The notes under the pieces: generated by a model
Seen by the model: only the letters and a program-made list of their open reading frames with translations
The model's database searches: none
Told to the model about the DNA's origin: nothing
From: Cycas panzhihuaensis
Taxonomy: Eukaryota > Cycadophyta
Length of the DNA stretch: 64,000 nucleotides
Direction: 5' to 3'
NCBI GenBank assembly: GCA_023213395.1
Contig: CM041465.1
Location: forward strand, 228,539,741-228,603,740
Translations under genes and position numbers: made by a program
Part shown: positions 11,071 through 20,948 of the stretch, piece after piece
Layout of the letters: each line of letters opens with the position of its first letter
Numbering within the stretch: position 1 is the first letter of the stretch

Positions 11071-12444
11071 ATGGGAAGATGCCTCATCATCTCTGGTTTG
11101 GGCCTTTGGAAGTCCGAATGCCCAATGAAGCAAGAATACGAACAGAAGCCGTTCGTATGCAGTAACTGTGGCCCAAGCGACCACAAAATAGAGGATTGTA
11201 AGGGTAAAGCCAAAGCAACTAACCTGATGACAATCGTGCCAGAAACCAAGAATGTGAAATTACAGAACAAACAGAAAGAGAAATTGGATGAAGGATATCC
11301 AAACCCACAAACAGAAATGGATCGGTATAAACAAGCAAAACAAGTGTTAGATGGTTTAGTCCGAGAGGAGAATATACTACCAATGGGTAAACCGGAAACA
11401 AAATATGTTTATGTTCGGAAAAATAAACAAAAAGAGCAAGAAAAACTACCGGAAGAACTTACGACAAAACCCCAAATGGTGCAAATGGAAGAGTTGTTTA
11501 AAGGATTACCAGCAGAAGATATTCCCAGAATGTTGTTATTGATGGAAAATCTAGTGAAACAGTTACAGTTGACTATTCCTCTGTCTCAAGTTATTGACTG
11601 GATCAAAGGAGGAGTGTTACAGAAAGGAATTACCAAGAGTTTGAAACAAATTATACCATCATTCGACATGGATCCAATGGTAACCATGTCAGTCTTGGGA
11701 GAAACATTCCCACGAGTAATTGTGGATGGAGGCGCAGCAGTAAATGTGTTACCAGCTGCAACATGGCGTAAATTGGGAAGCCCGAAGTTGGAAGCAGCGA
11801 TTTATTCGCTGAAGTTGGCTAATGAACTATTGGTACGACCTATGGGCAGATTGGCCAATATCAAAGTAAACGTGGCAGGGATAGTGGTAAGGATTGACTT
11901 TACAATTATGGAAACGGAGAAAGGAGCCACACCCTACCCGGCATTACTAGGAAGGCCCTGGTTATACAAAACACAATGCCTTCAGAATTGGGAAAAGGTA
12001 ACCTTCACTCTATCGGACAACAACAACAAAGTGGTACTAGCAATGCTGGGAAGAAGTTCGATTGAAGTAATTCCAGATGAAGGATCCAGCACCACGGTAA
12101 CAAGCGATACGACATTTTCTTCCATTGGGGAAGAACATATCTTCCACATGGCAGAAGAACCCACCACATCGAATAACCATCAGCGTGAAGAACCAACGGA
12201 TCTCGAAGAAATATACAACTCTTCGGATGACGAACACGGTATGAGGTTCGTGGATTACTGGCTTCAGGATGCATATGAAGTAAACTCTTCTTCTCACAGA
12301 TGTAATTTGTTATCTAAATGTGTATCTGTAAACATTGAGAATAATTTAAATTCTTTTGAATATATGCTGACTAACGATCATTTGGAAATTGATAACAACC
12401 TAGACCAACCAACCCTTAGCTTACCTAGTAATTTTTGTAGTTAA
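11071..12444 (+). CDS. G1 gag C-terminus and aspartic protease, 457-residue open frame
   Basis: The frame is open for 457 codons. Near residue 30 is an intact CCHC box (VCSNCGPSDHKIEDC, C-x2-C-x4-H-x4-C). A lysine-rich linker follows. The protease core is near residue 218 (VIVDGGAAVNVLPAATW; D-G-G in place of D-S/T-G), with ANELLVRPMGRLANIKVNVA and the C-terminal PALLGRPWLYKTQ. An acidic tail (EEPTDLEEIYNSSDDEHG) precedes three consecutive in-frame stops. It belongs to the gag-pro polyprotein. The Met at 11071 is only the first in the surviving frame, not a true start. Confidence 0.85.
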   Translation: MGRCLIISGLGLWKSECPMKQEYEQKPFVCSNCGPSDHKIEDCKGKAKATNLMTIVPETKNVKLQNKQKEKLDEGYPNPQTEMDRYKQAKQVLDGLVREENILPMGKPETKYVYVRKNKQKEQEKLPEELTTKPQMVQMEELFKGLPAEDIPRMLLLMENLVKQLQLTIPLSQVIDWIKGGVLQKGITKSLKQIIPSFDMDPMVTMSVLGETFPRVIVDGGAAVNVLPAATWRKLGSPKLEAAIYSLKLANELLVRPMGRLANIKVNVAGIVVRIDFTIMETEKGATPYPALLGRPWLYKTQCLQNWEKVTFTLSDNNNKVVLAMLGRSSIEVIPDEGSSTTVTSDTTFSSIGEEHIFHMAEEPTTSNNHQREEPTDLEEIYNSSDDEHGMRFVDYWLQDAYEVNSSSHRCNLLSKCVSVNIENNLNSFEYMLTNDHLEIDNNLDQPTLSLPSNFCS

Positions 12445-12450
12445 TAGTAA
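12442..12450 (+). other. Triple in-frame stop (TAA TAG TAA) ending gag-pro
   Basis: Three stop codons in a row close the gag-pro frame. The RT-containing frame begins downstream with a different frame and a 14-C run at 12499-12512. Such a hard stop is not a random mutation pattern and implies that pol is translated separately or through splicing. Confidence 0.7.
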
Positions 12451-12629
12451 CCTTGACATCCCATCTACTTCAGGCGTGGGTCCTGAGGTAGATTCCCTCC
12501 CCCCCCCCCCCCTTATTACAACCTGAGGAAGGAAGTAATATCCCTTCCTCTTCTTCCTTAGAAGTACACCCACCCAGCCATAAATCTCTTCTAACCATGG
12601 GCGCCAAAACTGGGGAAATGGAAGGATGA
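12451..12629 (+). other. G1 spacer between gag-pro and pol
   Basis: No ORF. It contains ATCTACTTCAG (acceptor-like, 12461-12471) and a C14 homopolymer, and ends near a donor-like GGTAAGT (12635-12641). Whether any splicing occurs cannot be told from sequence. Confidence 0.4.
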
Positions 12630-13157
12630 TTGCTGGTAAGTACTTCTAGCGAGTTTGGTCTAGGAAGTAAAATCATTATTCCGGAAAAAACAAACTATCA
12701 AGTCTATATTGGGGATTACGTTAAACCATTCTATGGGGAACAGTTATATGGGACTACCCATTTAACACACTGCGTTGAGTATTGGATAGATCAGGGAAAT
12801 TGGGATAAAACCCAATGGTAGCAAAACCTAATCCTAACCCTGCGAGGGAGAGCTTGGTACTGGTACTTAGCTCACCAAAATACTCTTAGGAATTGGCAAG
12901 ATTTGCAGACGATGTTTCGAATACGATTCGATCATCCAACCCAACCAACTATTCCAATATTCTACGTAGGTCATAACCCTAGAAAACACATACAGGTGTG
13001 TAAACAAAATTGGAGATCCTTGAGTATACCTAAACGGAATTGGTCTAACTATTTCTACCACACTTTGGGGAGAGTAGCAAAAGACTGGTTCCCGGAAGGA
13101 GCAAAACCTAGATATAACTTGGGGAAACCTAAAGGAATCTTTTATAAAAATCTTTAG
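12630..13157 (+). pseudogene. G1 second gag-like segment between protease and RT
   Basis: Translated in two collinear pieces: VYIGDYVKPFYGEQLYGTTH (to a TAG at 12819) and, just after, LTLRGRAWYWYLAHQNTLRN, W-Q-D-L-Q, then FRIRFDHP. The pattern L-x-G-x-A-x-x-W-Y, W, F-x-x-RF is that of retrotransposon capsid-type gag and resembles the real gag of the same element (LRGVPLAWYKE, FEERF). G2a and G2b have a related segment at the same place. Plant gypsy elements usually show no second gag here. An alternative is an RT N-terminal extension of unknown fold. Confidence 0.6.
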
Positions 13158-13265
13158 GCATACTTCGGAAAACCAAGAAATAAACAAAATCTTGAAACAC
13201 ATCAGAATAATGAGCATAAAACTAGAACAACATTTAATGATCGTGAAACAGTAGAATCTATACAT

Positions 13266-14370
13266 AGTGAAGAAGAAGAAATTATGAATTATCCTGCCGA
13301 GTTTACAGAATTCACCGTTGGAGAAAGAAAAGTAGAAGATGCCCCAGGGCACAAAATCGAAAATGTAGAAGATGTGGGTGTAACGAAGTTGAAAACTACA
13401 GAAATTAATGTTGGTAGTTCAGAGAATCCTAAGCTTATTAAAATTGGAAACTATTGGGATTCCCAAACGGTAGCAGAAGCTCAACAGTTATTCGAAGAAT
13501 TCCGTGATGTGTTCGCATGGTCGTATAAAGACCTGAAAGGTATTCCTCCGGAGATAGGAATGCATCATATTGATCTAGTAGAGGACGCCAAACCAGTAAA
13601 ACAACGGCCATATCAGATGAATCCAAAATACAAAGAAAAAGTAAAAGCAGAACTTGATAAAATGTTGGAAGTAGGTTATATATACGAAATCGACTACAGT
13701 GACTGGGTGAGCCCTGTAGTAGTGGTTCCCAAGAAAAATGGGAAAATTCGTGTCTGTGTGGATTACACACAGCTGAATAAAGTGACGAAAAAAGATCCAT
13801 TTCCGTTACGTTTCACGGAAGATATTTTGGAAGCAGTTGGAGGGAATGAAATCTATTCATTCACAGACGGATTTAGTGGGTACAATCAAGTGCAGATTGC
13901 CCTAAGATCGAGCAAAGACAACATTCGTAACCGAAGGGGGCACGTATGCCTATAAGGTAATGCCATTCGGTCTTACGAATGCACCAAATGACATTCCAAA
14001 TGATTGTGATTAATATTTTTCGGAAATTTATTGGAGAAAAAGTTCTTCATATTCTTAGACGATTGGACATTGTATGGGTTAATGAAAAATCATATGGAAA
14101 ACTTAAGAGAAATGTTGCAAACCTGTCGAGAAAATAAACTGTCTCAATCTAGAAAAGTGTACATTTCTGGTACCCTTTGGGAACCTCCTAGGGCATATAG
14201 TCAGCAAAGAAGGATTGCTTGTGGATCCAAAGAAAAGTGTCTGCCATTCTACACTTTCCGACACTGAGTACGAGGAAGCAGCTGAAAGGTTTTCTGGGTT
14301 TGACAGGATATTATGGAAAATTCATCAGAGGATATGCATACATATCTGGACCTCTAGAAGAATTGCTGAA
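13266..14370 (+). pseudogene. G1 reverse transcriptase, frameshifted
   Basis: 13284-13955 has VFAWSYKDLKGIPPEIGMHH, SDWVSPVVVVPKKNGKIRVC (residues about 147-166) and EIYSFTDGFSGYNQVQIA. A frameshift near 13905 is followed by VMPFGLTNAPN and IFLDDWTLYG (FLDD, the polymerase active site, about 14052-14063). Another shift near 14155 precedes KQLKGFLGLTGYYGKFIRGY (connection). All catalytic aspartates are present but in different frames. Confidence 0.9.
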
Positions 14371-14378
14371 AAAGAATA

Positions 14379-15833
14379 TTGAATGGATATGGACAGACGA
14401 TCAGCAACGAGCATTCGAAACAGGCCATTGTAGCAGCGCCTATACTCCGATTCCCAGATTGGAAGAAAACTTTTCACGTACATGTGGATGCGTCACAATA
14501 CGCTATTGGATGCGTATTGGCCCAACCCGGTGATGATAAAACGGATCATCCAATCTATTTTGCTAGTCGGAAACTTACGAGAGCTGAGCAAAATTATACG
14601 ATGACGGAAAGGGAAGCACTTGGCATGGTTTATGCATTACAAAAGTTTCGACATTATCTGTTATCCAATCCATTCCTGTTTTTCGTCGACCACCAAGCCT
14701 TGATGTATCTCGTAAATAAACCCATTATGTGGGGAAGAATCAGCAGATGGTTAATGTTGTTTCAAGAATTCTCATTCAAAATCATTGTGAAATCCGGCAA
14801 AGCACACATCATTCCAGATCAGCTGTCGAGAATCAAAAACGGAGAGAAAGCCACAGGGATACCAGATGATTTTCCAGACGCAGCTCTATTCAGCATTGAT
14901 GTAGTTCCAACAGACTGGTATGAGGGAATACCAGAGTACCTAGCGACCGGAGAAGTGCCAGCAGAGTTAGATCGTACGGGGAAAAGAATTTTCATTAGAA
15001 AAGCGGAGCCGTATCGGCTTATCAGCGGTGAGTTGTACAAATTGGGGCCGGATGACATATTGCGACGTTGTGTTCGACAGCATGAGACAAACCAGATCAT
15101 GTCTCAGGCACATGAAGGAGTAGCGGGTGGCCACATGGGAAAATTGGCCACATGGCGAAAAATCTTGACGTCGGGATTCTGGTGGCCATCAATGTTCGAA
15201 GATGTCAAAAAATGGATTCAAGCATGCGATTATTGCCAACGCGTGGGGAAACCTAATCGACAGGATTTCCACCCGTTGCATCCCATACTACCTTTGGCAC
15301 CGTTCGAAAGATGGGGGCTCGACTTTGTGGGGCCAATCAAACCAGCAACGCGAAGATCGAAAGCTCGATACATTCTGGTGGCAACCGATTATACGACAAA
15401 GTGGGTGGAAGCACGCGCATTGAGAAAAGCCGATGCAGAAAGCACAGCAAGATTTCTGTATGAGGTGATAATCACGCGATTTGGATGCCCTTTGGAGATC
15501 ATCAGTGACCAAGGTGCCCACTTCCTCAACCAAACGATTGAAACATTGACAACCGCCTTCATGATTAGCTATCGGAAATCAACTCCCTACTATCCGAGAG
15601 CCAATGGTCAAGCAGAGAGTTCGAACAAGATAATCGAAAACTGCTTGCGAAAGATATGCGACATCGACAGATCGGATTGGGCTGAGAAGTTACCCTCTGT
15701 ACTATGGGCCTTTTGTACGACATATAAAAGATCAGTTGGACAGACCCCATTCCAGCTTGTATATGGCACGGAAGCCATTCTTCCGACTGAGTTCGAGATA
15801 CCCGACCACGAGTGGCAATACAATGTCGATTAG
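14379..15833 (+). CDS. G1 RNase H and integrase core, 484-residue open frame
   Basis: RNase H: HVHVDASQYAIGCVLAQPGD, TEREALGMVYALQKF, FFVDHQALMYLV and HIIPDQLSR give all four acidic residues. Integrase: zinc-binding H-H-C-C (HEGVAGGH ... CDYCQR, about residues 244-287), then D-D-E core in WGLDFVGP, ISDQGAHF and GQAESSNK, followed by RTP-like YGTEAILPTEFE. This is the least damaged pol segment of the window. The Met at 14379 is simply the first in frame. It ends by frameshift near 15825, before the C-terminal module. Confidence 0.92.
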   Translation: MNGYGQTISNEHSKQAIVAAPILRFPDWKKTFHVHVDASQYAIGCVLAQPGDDKTDHPIYFASRKLTRAEQNYTMTEREALGMVYALQKFRHYLLSNPFLFFVDHQALMYLVNKPIMWGRISRWLMLFQEFSFKIIVKSGKAHIIPDQLSRIKNGEKATGIPDDFPDAALFSIDVVPTDWYEGIPEYLATGEVPAELDRTGKRIFIRKAEPYRLISGELYKLGPDDILRRCVRQHETNQIMSQAHEGVAGGHMGKLATWRKILTSGFWWPSMFEDVKKWIQACDYCQRVGKPNRQDFHPLHPILPLAPFERWGLDFVGPIKPATRRSKARYILVATDYTTKWVEARALRKADAESTARFLYEVIITRFGCPLEIISDQGAHFLNQTIETLTTAFMISYRKSTPYYPRANGQAESSNKIIENCLRKICDIDRSDWAEKLPSVLWAFCTTYKRSVGQTPFQLVYGTEAILPTEFEIPDHEWQYNVD

Positions 15834-16165
15834 GCGACCTCGAGTCCTTGGGCAGCGATTTGGAAGATTTAATACGGTTGGAAGAGAAACGGCACCTAGC
15901 AAACTGGTTGCAACATATAGAAAAGTGGCGACAAAAAGCATGGCATGACCGCCATCTGCGGAAACCACAATTCAGCGAAGGTGATCAAGTATTGCTGTAC
16001 GACAACAAATTCAAAACGCACCCCGGGAAACTCAAGATGCGGTGGTTGGGACCATACATCGCGGAAAGAATTTTCGAGAATGGATCGGTGCAGTTTCGAG
16101 AGATCGACGGACCTCTGCTACTAACACGGGTAAATGGTAGCAGACTCAAGTCTTACATTGAGTAG
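15812..16165 (+). pseudogene. G1 integrase C-terminal GPY/F module
   Basis: It continues the integrase after a shift: EEKRHLANWLQHIEKWRQKA, FSEGDQVLLYD, KMRWLGPYIAERIFENGSVQ (GPY/F motif), LLTRVNGSRLKSYIE and stop. No chromodomain follows, which separates G1 from the chromovirus at 54170-59812. The same block survives in G3 (49185-49459). Confidence 0.88.
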
Positions 16166-16387
16166 CCCAGCTTACCAGCAAGATCAGCTGGTTGTACCAT
16201 ATCGTATTGCATGATGTTGAGGCAATCCACTGCCTTGATACCGAGCCATGATCCAGTTCGGTATGGATATTAAAAATAGAAAAAAAATTGGAAAAAATAA
16301 AAAATAACCGTAACTCATTACTGATATAAGTAACAGCAGCATCATCTGAGAAAAATCAGAGGAAAATTCATCGGCATACAAGCAAAT
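16166..16387 (+). other. G1 spacer after integrase
   Basis: No ORF. The start (CTGGTTGTACCATAT) matches G3 near 49494, showing that it is an old part of the element. Confidence 0.5.
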
Positions 16388-16800
16388 TACGATTATGCGT
16401 ACCAAAAGGTATGTTACCAGTGCGTGATTGGAACAGTGATAAAAGTGAAAAATGCATTATACGTACCAAAGGAATTCACTAAAAGTATGCATAGTTAAAA
16501 AAAGTGACTCGGAATTACACTATACGTACCTGAAAAGTACGCGGACAGGTACGCATAGTATAAATAACTTTAAGTGGCTCAATTACATTATACGTACCTG
16601 AAAAGTACGCAGACAGGTACGCACAGTGCAAATGAGCATAAGTTAAAATTTTACATTATACGTACCAACGAAGTACGTAATCGAGTACGCACTGTGTAAA
16701 AGCTACTCAAGTGACTGGTTACATTATACGTACCAAAGGAAGTACGCAATCGAGTACGTATAATGAAAACCTTTAACACTATACGTACCAAGGGCACGTA
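16388..16800. repeat. Array of about seven 55-68 bp units built on an imperfect palindrome
   Basis: The motif TTATACGTACC recurs near 16391 (variant), 16455, 16517, 16585, 16653, 16721 and 16776. In most units it is followed about 20 bp later by AGTACGCA and GGTACGCA-AGT, which can pair back to it (TATACGTACC with GGTACGCATA). It is rich in GTAC like the G1 LTR. It lies between integrase and the extra ORF, where a promoter or a regulatory RNA structure could sit. G3 lacks it. Confidence 0.85.
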
Positions 16801-17012
16801 GAAGACAAAATACGCAAAACGACAAATTATTACGTACCTGCGAACATTCCCGTGCGGTACGCAGAGCAGAACGGACTACGGCACGCAAGGATTTGCTCGG
16901 GTACGCATCACAGTGCGCCAAACAGAGAAACGGCAAGCGTTCTACAGAGGTACGTATATATGGTTCTACTGGTACGCTTTGGTTTCTTTCTTATCTTTGG
17001 AAATCCACAGCC

Positions 17013-18103
17013 ATGATGAGGACAGCAGGGTGCCAAGAGGCCTACATTTCGAAACTTAAACAGGACCTCCAAGCTCTACCAGCTGCATTTCAGGCTAAGG
17101 TTAAGCAGGTAGGCTGGAAAGACTACATTTATTGTAACCCTATGTATTATGACTCAGAATTAATGGACCAAATCCTGATGGCCCTAAAAACAGACAGCAG
17201 TAAGGTCAAGATGGACGCAGATATAGTCCATACCATCATTGGACTTCCCAAGGACGGAGAAGTTCCATTGGGAGCAAAAAGTTCGGAGGTAGACAGGAAA
17301 ATGTGGCTGAGGGAATTATGCCAGCCTAACACTCAAATTATGTCAGGTGGAATCAGGGTAGCTGACATTATGGACGGCAGACTTCAGTGGGTGGCCAAAG
17401 TTATTAACTCCAGGTTTTTGTCAAAGAGAAAGTATACCTACATCCAGGGAGGCATGATGCAGGTACTATTAAAAATCAGGGATGGGGAAAGAATGAATTG
17501 GTCAGAATTTTTGGCGGAGAACATGAGACAACAATTGCAGGAAATCCGGACACATCCATTCCGCCATCCTTCATTGCTTTTGGCAATGTTATTTTACCAG
17601 TGTCCTAAGTTCGCTTGACTAGAACTACCATCTCTCCTCGGGAACCAATCATTAAACAGTGGGTAGCAGAGTTCCCGGATACAACAACGAGTATGGAAGC
17701 CAAACGGCGAGTTCAAAAGCAAATGCAAAAGGTGCTTACCTGGTTACAAAAAACACCAGGAACACCTATTCCTCATCGGACGAAGCAAGCTGTTCATCGT
17801 CGCGGGAAGAGGAAGAAAGGGGAGGAGGAAACATAAGAAGAAGAGGAGGAAGAAGCAGAAGCATCCCGGGAAGAATGGGAAGACTTCCCAGCAGCAGCAG
17901 AGGTCGGAGAACCCTCAGCACCTCCTACACCGCAGGATAAAGTGGGACCTATCATTCGGATGATTCAGGACTTGGAAGCAGAGTACAAAGCAGAGATAGC
18001 GGCCCTTCAGGAAAAAATAAAGGAGAAGGATGCCATTATTGCCACCCTGACACAGATCAACGAGGAAATTTTGGGAGGACCAAGGCAGCAGGAGCCGCCT
18101 TGA
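17013..18103 (+). pseudogene. G1 extra ORF downstream of pol, coiled-coil C-terminus
   Basis: Probable start MMRTAGCQEAYISKLKQDLQ at 17013, just after TTTCTTTCTTATCTTTGG and CCACAG, which looks like a splice acceptor. The open frame runs to 17618 (YTYIQGGMMQVLLKIRDGER). After shifts near 17615 and 17830 it continues with an acidic run, PSAPPTPQD and a heptad-like tail LEAEYKAEIAALQEKIKEKD, ending with TGA at 18101. The middle part recalls the 'putative plant transposon protein' domain carried by Athila-type elements (unverified). No signal peptide or membrane segment is visible, so an envelope role is not supported. Confidence 0.7.
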
Positions 18104-18191
18104 GACAGTGGGGAGGGATACCCCAAATTTTGATTTTTGGAGTTTTGTTGAGCAAGGATGCTCAAACCCATAGCTGATGACCCGGGATAGA
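18104..18191 (+). promoter_or_regulatory. G1 3' untranslated tract before the LTR
   Basis: It holds a purine tract (CAGTGGGGAGGGATA, 18107-18121) and ends CCCGGGATAGA directly before the LTR. G3 has CCTCGAATAGA at the same place (49977-49987), so this terminal block is conserved and probably helps plus-strand priming. Confidence 0.6.
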
Positions 18192-18995
18192 TGTTGGAGT
18201 CAAAAGTGATCCAATGGTCGTGTGAGGACAGAGGTAGGTCGGATAACCCGAGTTATGCAGTGCGGACCGTGCGGAGATGCGCCGCGAGGCAAAGCAGCGA
18301 GAAAAACAAGCTTTTGCGTGCGTATGACAAGGTGCGTGCACAGAGCAGTGCGTATGTGACGTACCGGCGAGCGGAACCAAGCGGCGGCACGCACGACTCG
18401 AGGGACGGTGAAGACCAGCCGAGGTGCGGGCGTACGTACGGACATATAGACTCAAATGAATAATTAATTAAGTGCTTAACAAGTGATTAATGAAAGGGTA
18501 CGCATGATCGAAGAATACGGTTATGACAAAGTCATAACCCTTCATAAAAAGGTACCAAAGATGAGTACTTAAGGAGGTACGCATGATTCACTGGTTAGGG
18601 TGAGAGCCGGATATCACAGATGCGCCAAGGTGCGGGAGGCGATGCGTATGATAGCCATTTGGAGCATCATCGTATGATAAGTACCATCTAGGTACGCATT
18701 GTATGAAAGATCGTATCTTTCTTTGGAATGCTCGGGAATGCATTCCGACCTACGTAAATGAACTGTTGACTTAATAAAAGGAAGAGTTACGTGGAAATTG
18801 ATGTATTCTTGGTGTTGTGATGATGATTTGCTGAGTATGTATTGGTTTACATCTTCTTTGTGTACCATTTTGTGAATTATATATGGAATGTATGTGAATG
18901 ACCATGTTGACAGTATCCTGAAACTAGACTATAGCGCTGTGTAAACCTTGACAAGTGTACCGATTCCACAAGGGGGTCGAATCAGCAAGTCAACA
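18192..18995 (+). repeat. 3' LTR of G1
   Basis: Same length as the 5' LTR (804 bp), but many GTAC sites of the U3 read GTGC here, with small indels at the same spots. I count about nine GTAC against 17 in the 5' copy. From about 18470 on (start of the AATTAATTAAGTGC block) the two copies are nearly identical. It ends AAGTCAACA, followed by CATGG. Confidence 0.92.
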
Positions 18996-19000
18996 CATGG

Positions 19001-20905
19001 TCTATAGGTTTGCATTCTTCACAGATGAATTCACCACCCTTCTTTTCAAGTGGACATTCAAACCTATAGTGCCCTTATCTTTGACAGAGAAAACATCAGA
19101 TTGACTTCATTTTCCTTTTATTTTGTTGGCCTTGTTTTGGTTTATGAAAGAATGCATTATGTACCTTCCCATCTAGAATTCTTGGGTCTCGTCTGAAGAA
19201 GCATTCCCATGGGTTGTTAGTCCTTCTACAATTTTCACACCACTTTGTTGGTCCTGAATATTCATTCTTTAAGTGGCCTTGTTGATTGCAAGGCGGGGGG
19301 CACCAAATATTTTCTATGGATTTCTCCAGACATAATCAAGCCAATTCTGCTTGAAGCTTCTCAATTTCTTGATTATGCTACATATTTACTAGTATAGACA
19401 TGAGCGATTGTTGTTTTAGCGCTTCCACTTCTCTTTTAAAAGCCTCAATATCTGGGTTTGTCCCCATTTGCGGAGTCTATATTACTTGTTGCCTATACAT
19501 CATTAATGGTTGCACATTTGCACCTATTTGCAATGTTTGGATAAAGGCAGGATCCATCTGAAAGGCTAAATTCATGTGCATCACTGATTGGGAATAAGTA
19601 GTTTTCATTTAGTTCTTAAATTTCAAAGCTTATTCTTGGACTTGCTCATAGTTTTGCATTGGATGTAGCATAACTTTATCTCTCAACTACGGTGCTAATC
19701 CTTGGATAAAATATTTCATTCCTAACATTAGATTGATTGGTGCTAATGCATCCATTTTGTTCATGATTATCTTCATTCGACTATCAAAATTGTTTGTTGA
19801 CTCTCCTAAAAATTGGCTTCTTTCTTCTAGGGCTTGGAGAATTGCCATTATGTCCCTCAACTTTTGAAAATAACCTAGAAAGTGTATTTGTAGTTGGTCC
19901 CACGACGAATTTTGTGTTGAGGCATACTAGAACCAAGAAATCACTGCTCCTTGCAATGTTGAAAAAAATTGGCTTTTATTTCGTTTGGGTCCCAAATTCT
20001 TTTGATTTGCAACATATTTCGAAATAATTCCAGATGATTTGTTGGATCTGTAGATCCATCGAACTACAAGTTTGTAAATACTGCATTATTTTATGTAGTG
20101 ACATAAGGGGCTATTGTTGTTGTTTTGCTGATTAAATTAGCACTACCTTGTCCTATTTCCCCTAGTACAGTTCCTTTGGGTGGTCCACCTAGTGGTAGTT
20201 GATTATCACCTCCTCCCACATTTGTCAATAAGGAGGGATTCTATGATGGACTTCCTCCTTCTCCACTTATGGTTCCTCAAAGTAGCAAAACACCACTCGC
20301 TTCTGTCATTCTTCTTATTTGTTCAGGGTTTGCTTCTAATACTTGAAAGCTAGGTGCTGATGTGATCATCCTGATGAGCCTTTCACTCATTCTATCAAAC
20401 AGAGGATTTAATATGTGGGTGAGGGGAGTTCTAATTTCAGCTAGATAATGGTCCCACCCTCCACTAATTGTACTGTATAATTTTAAATTTAGGGAATTGT
20501 CTTCACTACTTGGTGTTATTGTTACACTTACAAGTTCCTCTTCTTTAGATGCTTTTACTTGTAATTGATTTTCCTTGATGAGGTCCTCTTCCAATGCGCA
20601 CCGTTGGTTTCTTCTGTTTGGGTTGCCAATTCTTGGATAGGACTTCTGGTTGTTCTTTCGTCAACTTGGTCTTCTTTTTCTCTCTTATCTTCCAAAGTCA
20701 ACTTTCTTTCCTCCATTGATTTTGCAAGTGGTTGCCTCTTCACTTGTTTCTTCGGTGTAATTGAAAATTTGGGTTTCCAAACTCTTGACTAAATTTTGTC
20801 CTTCGCCCAACGTTCTCCTCATTCCTTGTGCATCTTAGGTTTCTTCTCCACCATAAACCTTGGTGGCATGGAAGAGGAACTAATTGTCTAATTGGCTCTA
20901 GCCAT
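19001..20905 (-). pseudogene. G2a gag, right of the G1 insertion
   Basis: Minus strand. The N-terminal part starts near 20905 (MARAN), with 20555-20743 charged (MEERKLTLEDKREKEDQVDE) and 20277-20594 open (TPLTHILNPLFDRMSERLIR). The capsid region lies near 19600-20000 (MNKMDALAPINLMLGMKYFI). Zinc knuckles are near 19040-19290 (WCENCRR, CFLCQR, EFICEE). Many stops. It matches G2b from 19001 to about 19950. Confidence 0.8.
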
Positions 20906-20933
20906 CTTTATTTTTGGTTCCCTTTGGTTCAAT

Positions 20934-20948
20934 CAACAACAAAACCAA
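20934..20948 (-). promoter_or_regulatory. G2a primer binding site
   Basis: The minus strand reads TTGGTTTTGTTGTTG right after the LTR end (GCACACA). It is the same class as the PBS of G1 (TTGGTTCCGTTGCC), with C to T changes as expected from methylated-cytosine decay. The tRNA is not identified. Confidence 0.65.

Larger units (their letters stand above)
8551..18995 (+). mobile_element. Ty3/gypsy element G1, full length, plus strand
   Basis: Two LTRs of 804 bp (8551-9354, 18192-18995) flank a 8.8-kb interior. The flanking 5-mers are GATGG (8546-8550) and CATGG (18996-19000), a 5-bp target duplication with one substitution. G2b supplies the empty site. Order: PBS, gag, zinc knuckles, protease, triple stop, second gag-like segment, RT, RNase H, integrase with GPY module, repeat array, extra ORF, 3' LTR. 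The domain order and the D-G-G protease suggest a Tat/Athila-like non-chromovirus branch (inference). Several frameshifts make it non-autonomous now. Confidence 0.93.

Noticed and set aside
12499-12512. C14 run as a programmed frameshift site
   Set aside because: It lies after the triple stop and outside any coding frame, and homopolymers are prone to sequencing error.
12867-13352. 161-residue minus-strand ORF with apparent hydrophobic stretches
   Set aside because: Antisense to the second gag-like segment and RT start of G1; the hydrophobicity is the complement of Lys/Asn-rich codons.
16893-17012. Start of the extra G1 ORF at the first Met (16893)
   Set aside because: The first 40 residues are encoded by GTAC-rich non-coding DNA next to the array; the ATG-ATG at 17013 after an acceptor-like site fits better.
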